A program made the translations under genes and the position numbers. The notes under the pieces were generated by a model that did not search any database, was not told where the DNA came from, and worked only from the letters and a program-made list of their open reading frames with translations. This document shows positions 6,438 to 8,897 of a stretch of 8,897 nucleotides of DNA, in pieces. The first letter of the stretch is position 1. Each line of letters begins with the position of its first letter. This DNA comes from Chloroflexota bacterium (lineage in GTDB: Bacteria; Chloroflexota; Dehalococcoidia; SM23-28-2; RBG-16-64-32). The stretch covers positions 1 through 8,897 of the forward strand of contig JADFKG010000086.1 of NCBI GenBank assembly GCA_022565075.1, written 5' to 3'.

Positions 6438-7214
6438 CTATTCGGGGGGTGGAGGTGGTGGCGGCGGCAGCGGATCGGCAGCTGGCCCCGGCGTGAACGA
6501 GAGGGCGCCCGCGGAAGGCGGTGGCCGCCGCTCCTTGATCGGCAGGCCGTCCTCAAGGAACGGAAAGCCGGCGGCCAGGACGACAAACGCAACGAGTGAG
6601 ACCACGAAGCCCAGCCAGTCGTTACTGGCGTCGCCCCAGTAGAACATCGCCGTCAGGAAGACGATCAACCCGCCACCGAGAAGCCCCGCCCGCAGCGGGT
6701 TGAAGCGCCCGCCCAGGCCCAGGACGGCGGCAGCGAACAGCGCCGAAGCGATAATCGCCAGGATGATCATGATGTTCCGCTCGTAGTCGCCGTCGTCTGC
6801 GTTCCCGGAGAACGCATCGCCGGCCAGCGAATCCTCGACGAAGGGGATATCGAACGCACTGACGCCGGCCTCGTCGAGCAAGTCCTGGAGAGTCTCGCCC
6901 GATGGCAACGTCGCCTCGTAAAGAGAACTCCCGGAGTAGAGCTCATAGCGGATCTCGTCGCCCACGACCCGCACGCTGAAAACGTTGCCTTGCGCAGCCT
7001 GCTCCACGAAGTGATCGGCGTCGGCCGGAAGGAAGGCGTCGTCGAAAGAGACCGAGCCGAAGTCCAGGACGGACGACAGGTCTGTGCTGGACTGGTTGGG
7101 ATCATGATAGAAGCCGAAGACGCCGGTGACGACGACGAAGAGGCTGACCAAGGAGATGCAAAGGAAGTAGACGACGCGCAAAACGCCGGCCAAGGGTGGG
7201 TCAACGCGGCTCAT
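6438..7214 (-). CDS. Four-helix membrane protein with FtsH-ext-like extracytoplasmic domain
   Basis: The 258-residue protein has four predicted membrane segments: about 13-36, 147-168, 175-193 and 199-219. Between the first two lies an acidic domain of about 110 residues. Its part 67-127 (DHFVEQAAQGNVFSVRVVGD..., then IRYELYSGSS, then LPSGETLQDLLDEAGV) has the strand/loop order of the FtsH periplasmic domain: x-F-x-x-x-V-x-x-G-x-V, G-x-x-I/V, L-x-x-G, L-L-x-x-x-G-V. The AAA+ and M41 protease parts are absent; two extra helices and a Pro-rich tail ending in eight to nine prolines and Glu follow instead. With TM1 exporting residues 37-146, the tail would be cytoplasmic. GAGGG lies 3-4 nt before the ATG. 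It is the first gene of the folC-fabF-galE series. The FtsH-ext resemblance is by eye; the membrane topology is more secure. No catalytic residues are recognised. Confidence 0.85.
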   Translation of the reverse strand: MSRVDPPLAGVLRVVYFLCISLVSLFVVVTGVFGFYHDPNQSSTDLSSVLDFGSVSFDDAFLPADADHFVEQAAQGNVFSVRVVGDEIRYELYSGSSLYEATLPSGETLQDLLDEAGVSAFDIPFVEDSLAGDAFSGNADDGDYERNIMIILAIIASALFAAAVLGLGGRFNPLRAGLLGGGLIVFLTAMFYWGDASNDWLGFVVSLVAFVVLAAGFPFLEDGLPIKERRPPPSAGALSFTPGPAADPLPPPPPPPPE

Positions 7215-7259
7215 CGGCCCTCACTTTCCTGGGTGCGCGAGGCGGGTCGGAACGGCGCC

Positions 7260-7268
7260 ATTATAGCA
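7260..7268 (-). promoter_or_regulatory. Extended -10 promoter of the membrane protein-folC-fabF-galE operon
   Basis: The minus strand reads TGC then TATAAT, a perfect -10 with the TGn extension. It lies about 45 nt upstream of the ATG at 7214. A matching -35 is poor, as is common for extended -10 promoters. Transcription would start near 7253, leaving a leader of about 39 nt that contains the GAGGG ribosome-binding site. Confidence 0.6.
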
Positions 7269-7327
7269 TCGGGCAACTCCCGCCAGCGGATTATGTTGGC
7301 GCTTAACAAAGCGTTCACACGCGCGCC

Positions 7328-7357
7328 TTGACAGTATCCCGCAAGAGGGCTTAGTTT
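7328..7357 (+). promoter_or_regulatory. Probable promoter of the phasin-like gene
   Basis: A perfect -35 TTGACA at 7328-7333 is followed 18 nt later by TAGTTT (7352-7357), a weak -10 at 3 of 6 positions. It lies about 43 nt before the ATG at 7400 and is arranged back to back with the minus-strand promoter at 7260-7268. Confidence 0.45.
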
Positions 7358-7399
7358 GGGGCGAAGCACGAGACGATCGCACCCATTAGGGAGGCCGCA

Positions 7400-7831
7400 A
7401 TGACGACCCGCACTCGCGAATCGGCCACCGACCGTATCTTCGACGGTATCCTGCAGCGGCAGGCCACGATGTTCGACGTTGTCCGAAGCAACAACGAGCG
7501 GATCAACCGCTTTAACCACAGCGTGATCGAGGGCGCCCGCCAGGGCAGCCGCGACTGGGCCGCAGTCGGCCGGCGCTGGGCCACCAAGCCAACCGACATC
7601 GTCGGTGTCTACGAAGCAGCGGCCGAGGCCATCGGCAACTCGCAGACCCGCACTCTGGCGCTGGCCCGCGAATGGGTCGAGGACGCCACCCAGTCGCAGC
7701 GTGAGACCGCCGACGCGCTGCGCCAGGGCCTGGGAGATGCCCGCGAGGCGTTGCAGCGCGTGCAGGAAAGCGCGCCGAAGCTCCTGCGCCGGGTCACCGC
7801 CCGCCGCGACGGCGAAAAGGCCGCCTCCTAG
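7400..7831 (+). CDS. Small helical phasin-like protein
   Basis: The 143-residue protein starts at an ATG preceded by AGGGAGG (7388-7394) at 5 nt spacing, a strong ribosome-binding site. It has no signal peptide, membrane segment or Cys. It is almost entirely amphipathic helix, with charged and amide residues alternating with Ala/Leu/Val. The stretch at about 66-128 (IVGVYEAAAEAIGNSQTRT..., AREWVEDATQSQRETADAL..., LGDAREALQRVQ) resembles phasin-family helices, and the tail is basic (KLLRRVTARRDGEK). Phasins coat polyhydroxyalkanoate granules, but phasin-like helical proteins also occur where no PHA is made. No pha gene is in the window, so the function stays open; a coiled-coil structural or nucleoid-associated role is an alternative. 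Its own promoter and strong ribosome-binding site suggest high expression. Confidence 0.8.
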   Translation: MTTRTRESATDRIFDGILQRQATMFDVVRSNNERINRFNHSVIEGARQGSRDWAAVGRRWATKPTDIVGVYEAAAEAIGNSQTRTLALAREWVEDATQSQRETADALRQGLGDAREALQRVQESAPKLLRRVTARRDGEKAAS

Positions 7832-7994
7832 CCCCCGACACCGCTCAGGTATAAATCTCAGCCCCAGCACGACCGACTAGGGGCCTGAACATATGCACAC
7901 CTCTCGTCAGCCATCGATTTGGTTATGTTTTGGCATTTTCTTGCAGGTTTTCCCCAATTAGCACACGGTTTGTGATATTTTGACTATTACGCGG

Positions 7995-8023
7995 TTTACC
8001 TAGCGGTTAAGGTTTCGTATAGC
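7995..8023 (+). promoter_or_regulatory. Candidate promoter of the Pro-Thr protein gene
   Basis: TTTACC (7995-8000, 4 of 6 to the -35 consensus), a 17 nt spacer, then TATAGC (8018-8023, 4 of 6 to the -10). Transcription would start near 8030, leaving a leader of nearly 90 nt. The GCGGTTWA repeats overlap the -35 and spacer and could bind a regulator. Inference. Confidence 0.35.
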
Positions 8024-8100
8024 CGACGCGTTTTGAAGGACGCAGCGGTGCCAGCCGTCTCCGACGGATAGGGGGCGAGCCCAATAAAAGAGGCAATCCC

Positions 8101-8109
8101 AGGGGAGGA
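8101..8109 (+). promoter_or_regulatory. Ribosome-binding site deciding a GTG start
   Basis: AGGGGAGGA is a near-perfect Shine-Dalgarno 7 nt before the GTG at 8117. It identifies that GTG as the start of the right-edge gene. Confidence 0.8.
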
Positions 8110-8116
8110 CTTCATC

Positions 8117-8897
8117 GTGAGTACATATCGCAATTCGACCATCGCTCAGCGGCTGCTGGGCCACACCGGCCTCATTCTTGGCGCAGCCGCCATCTTGATT
8201 CTCACGGCCCTCGCCGCGATCTACACTCTCGCCCCAGCCGGCGCCAACGACCAGGACGATATAGCCTGCAATGACGCGATACCGGCCGGCTACACGTGCG
8301 TACCGCTCGTCAACAAGCCAAACTCTGGGCCCGGCATCACGTCGCCTGCTGTCGGCGAGCTCTTCTACAAGTGGGAAAGCCCGGACACGATGCTCATCGC
8401 CATCAAGGCGCTGTTTAACCAAGGCTCCGTCGATGACGGTGCCGACCACCAGTTCTGCCTGGACGACGACGACGACCCCTACAACGAAGGCTCGGTCGGG
8501 TCTGGCAACCTGCCACCTCACTGCACCGGCGGCGGCTCTGCCGCAACCAACGTAACCGACGGCTCGGGCAACATCCTCCCCGCCGCCAACGGCGAACTCG
8601 ACGGCTCCGGCGAGTACGAGGTGCGCGTCTCGAACATGTCCAGCGACGGTACCGTCGATAGCCTGCTGTACTACAGCTTCAACGACGTCACCGGCTACAC
8701 GTACTTCGTCTACCACGTGAACATCGGCAACTCCTCGACGCAGGCCTTCTGGCTGACCTCACCGCCGACCCCGACGCCGACACCGACACCATCTCCGACG
8801 CCGACGCCGACTCCCACGCCGACGCCGACACCAACTCCCACGCCGACACCGACACCGACGCCAACCCCGACGCCCACCCCCACACCCACACCGACAC
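8117..8897 (+). CDS. Secreted or anchored protein with Pro-Thr repeat, partial (right edge)
   Basis: From the GTG, 260 codons stay open to the window end. Residues 11-38 form a signal peptide or signal anchor (LLGHTGLILGAAAILILTAL), with possible cleavage near PAGA-ND at 43-44. The exported domain (about 45-216) contains four Cys (51, 61, 114, 136), a run of five Asp after Cys114 that may bind calcium, Gly/Ser/Asn-rich loops, and a beta-like C-terminal half (GEYEVRVSNMSS, SLLYYSFNDVTGYTYFVYHV). From Pro217 it becomes a regular Pro-Thr repeat that continues past the window. I recognise no family for the exported domain. The architecture (export signal, globular domain, Pro-Thr linker) parallels the metalloprotease at 1595, so a C-terminal dockerin-like or anchoring domain beyond the edge is a reasonable guess. 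It has its own leader and strong ribosome-binding site. Confidence 0.88.
   Translation, partial: MSTYRNSTIAQRLLGHTGLILGAAAILILTALAAIYTLAPAGANDQDDIACNDAIPAGYTCVPLVNKPNSGPGITSPAVGELFYKWESPDTMLIAIKALFNQGSVDDGADHQFCLDDDDDPYNEGSVGSGNLPPHCTGGGSAATNVTDGSGNILPAANGELDGSGEYEVRVSNMSSDGTVDSLLYYSFNDVTGYTYFVYHVNIGNSSTQAFWLTSPPTPTPTPTPSPTPTPTPTPTPTPTPTPTPTPTPTPTPTPTPTPT
8765..8897 (+). repeat. Tandem Pro-Thr codon repeat
   Basis: A 6-base unit (CCG/CCA/CCC plus ACG/ACA/ACC/ACT) repeats about 22 times to the window edge, encoding (PT)n with one Ser substitution (P-S-P). Variation is confined to third positions except for that Ser. Such tracts are prone to slippage, so length may vary among strains or be misassembled. 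Confidence 0.95.

Larger units (their letters stand above)
7832..8116 (+). other. AT-richer intergenic region and leader before the Pro-Thr protein
   Basis: I find no convincing coding sequence here. The stretch 7885-8035 has many A/T runs and stands out from its GC-rich surroundings. An inverted repeat GCCCC (7861-7865) / GGGGC (7880-7884) lies after the phasin-like gene but lacks a U-tract, so it is at best a weak terminator. The near-direct repeats GCGGTTTA (7991) and GCGGTTAA (8003) are 12 nt apart. The transcribed part (about 8030-8116) has a hairpin CCGTC-TCC-GACGG (8055-8067) and a second small GGG/CCC hairpin (8073-8082) before the ribosome-binding site. I could not match it to a known riboswitch. 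Confidence 0.5.

Noticed and set aside
7861..7884. Rho-independent terminator after the phasin-like gene
   Set aside because: The stem is only 5 bp with a 14 nt loop and no following T-run.
8030..8116. Cyclic-di-GMP (GEMM) riboswitch
   Set aside because: GGACGCA at about 8038 resembles a piece of the GEMM core, but the GCAAA and GAAA tetraloop/receptor parts and the conserved 3' strand are missing.
8000..8716. 238-codon open frame on the minus strand
   Set aside because: It is antisense to the GTG-started gene at 8117, which has a near-perfect ribosome-binding site and a clear export signal. The minus-strand translation shows no family-like features.

Overview
The window is GC-rich bacterial DNA carrying eight protein-coding genes, two of them cut by the window edges. 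I see no rRNA, tRNA, CRISPR array, transposase or phage gene. The high GC content, the mix of housekeeping genes with secreted Pro/Thr-linker proteins, and the dockerin-like repeats of the type W-G-D-x-D/N-C ... P-I-D ... R-x-D-A-G-L suggest an uncultured Chloroflexota bacterium, possibly Dehalococcoidia. That placement is inference from pattern memory; no marker gene proves it.

Layout. (1) 1-884, minus strand: most of cinA, running off the left edge. (2) 885-989: a divergent gap where both flanking genes have a -10-like hexamer just upstream of the start codon and no clear Shine-Dalgarno. (3) 990-2815, plus strand: a lipoprotein gene and a secreted zinc metalloprotease gene joined by an ATGA stop/start overlap. 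The protease has a metzincin/matrixin-type catalytic domain, a Pro/Thr/Ser linker and two Cys-containing dockerin-like calcium repeats. (4) 2822-7214, minus strand: four close-packed genes transcribed in the order membrane protein, folC, fabF, galE, with gaps of 39, 14 and 13 bp. An extended -10 promoter lies just upstream of the membrane protein gene. (5) 7215-7399: a divergent promoter region. (6) 7400-7831, plus strand: a small helical phasin-like protein. (7) 7832-8116: an AT-richer intergenic leader. (8) 8117-8897, plus strand: the start of a second secreted or anchored protein that runs into a long Pro-Thr repeat at the right edge.

The minus-strand cluster combines folate polyglutamylation (FolC), fatty-acid elongation (FabF) and UDP-galactose supply (GalE). 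Its first gene is a four-helix membrane protein whose extracytoplasmic part resembles the periplasmic domain of FtsH but has no AAA+ or protease module. The plus-strand cluster looks like an envelope or extracellular proteolysis module. The lipoprotein is beta-rich and could be a partner, or speculatively an NTR/TIMP-like regulator, of the protease translated directly after it.

The observations most worth following are the ATPase-less FtsH-ext-like protein, the coupled lipoprotein/metalloprotease pair, the Cys-paired dockerin-like repeats, and the unassigned leader before the Pro-Thr protein.
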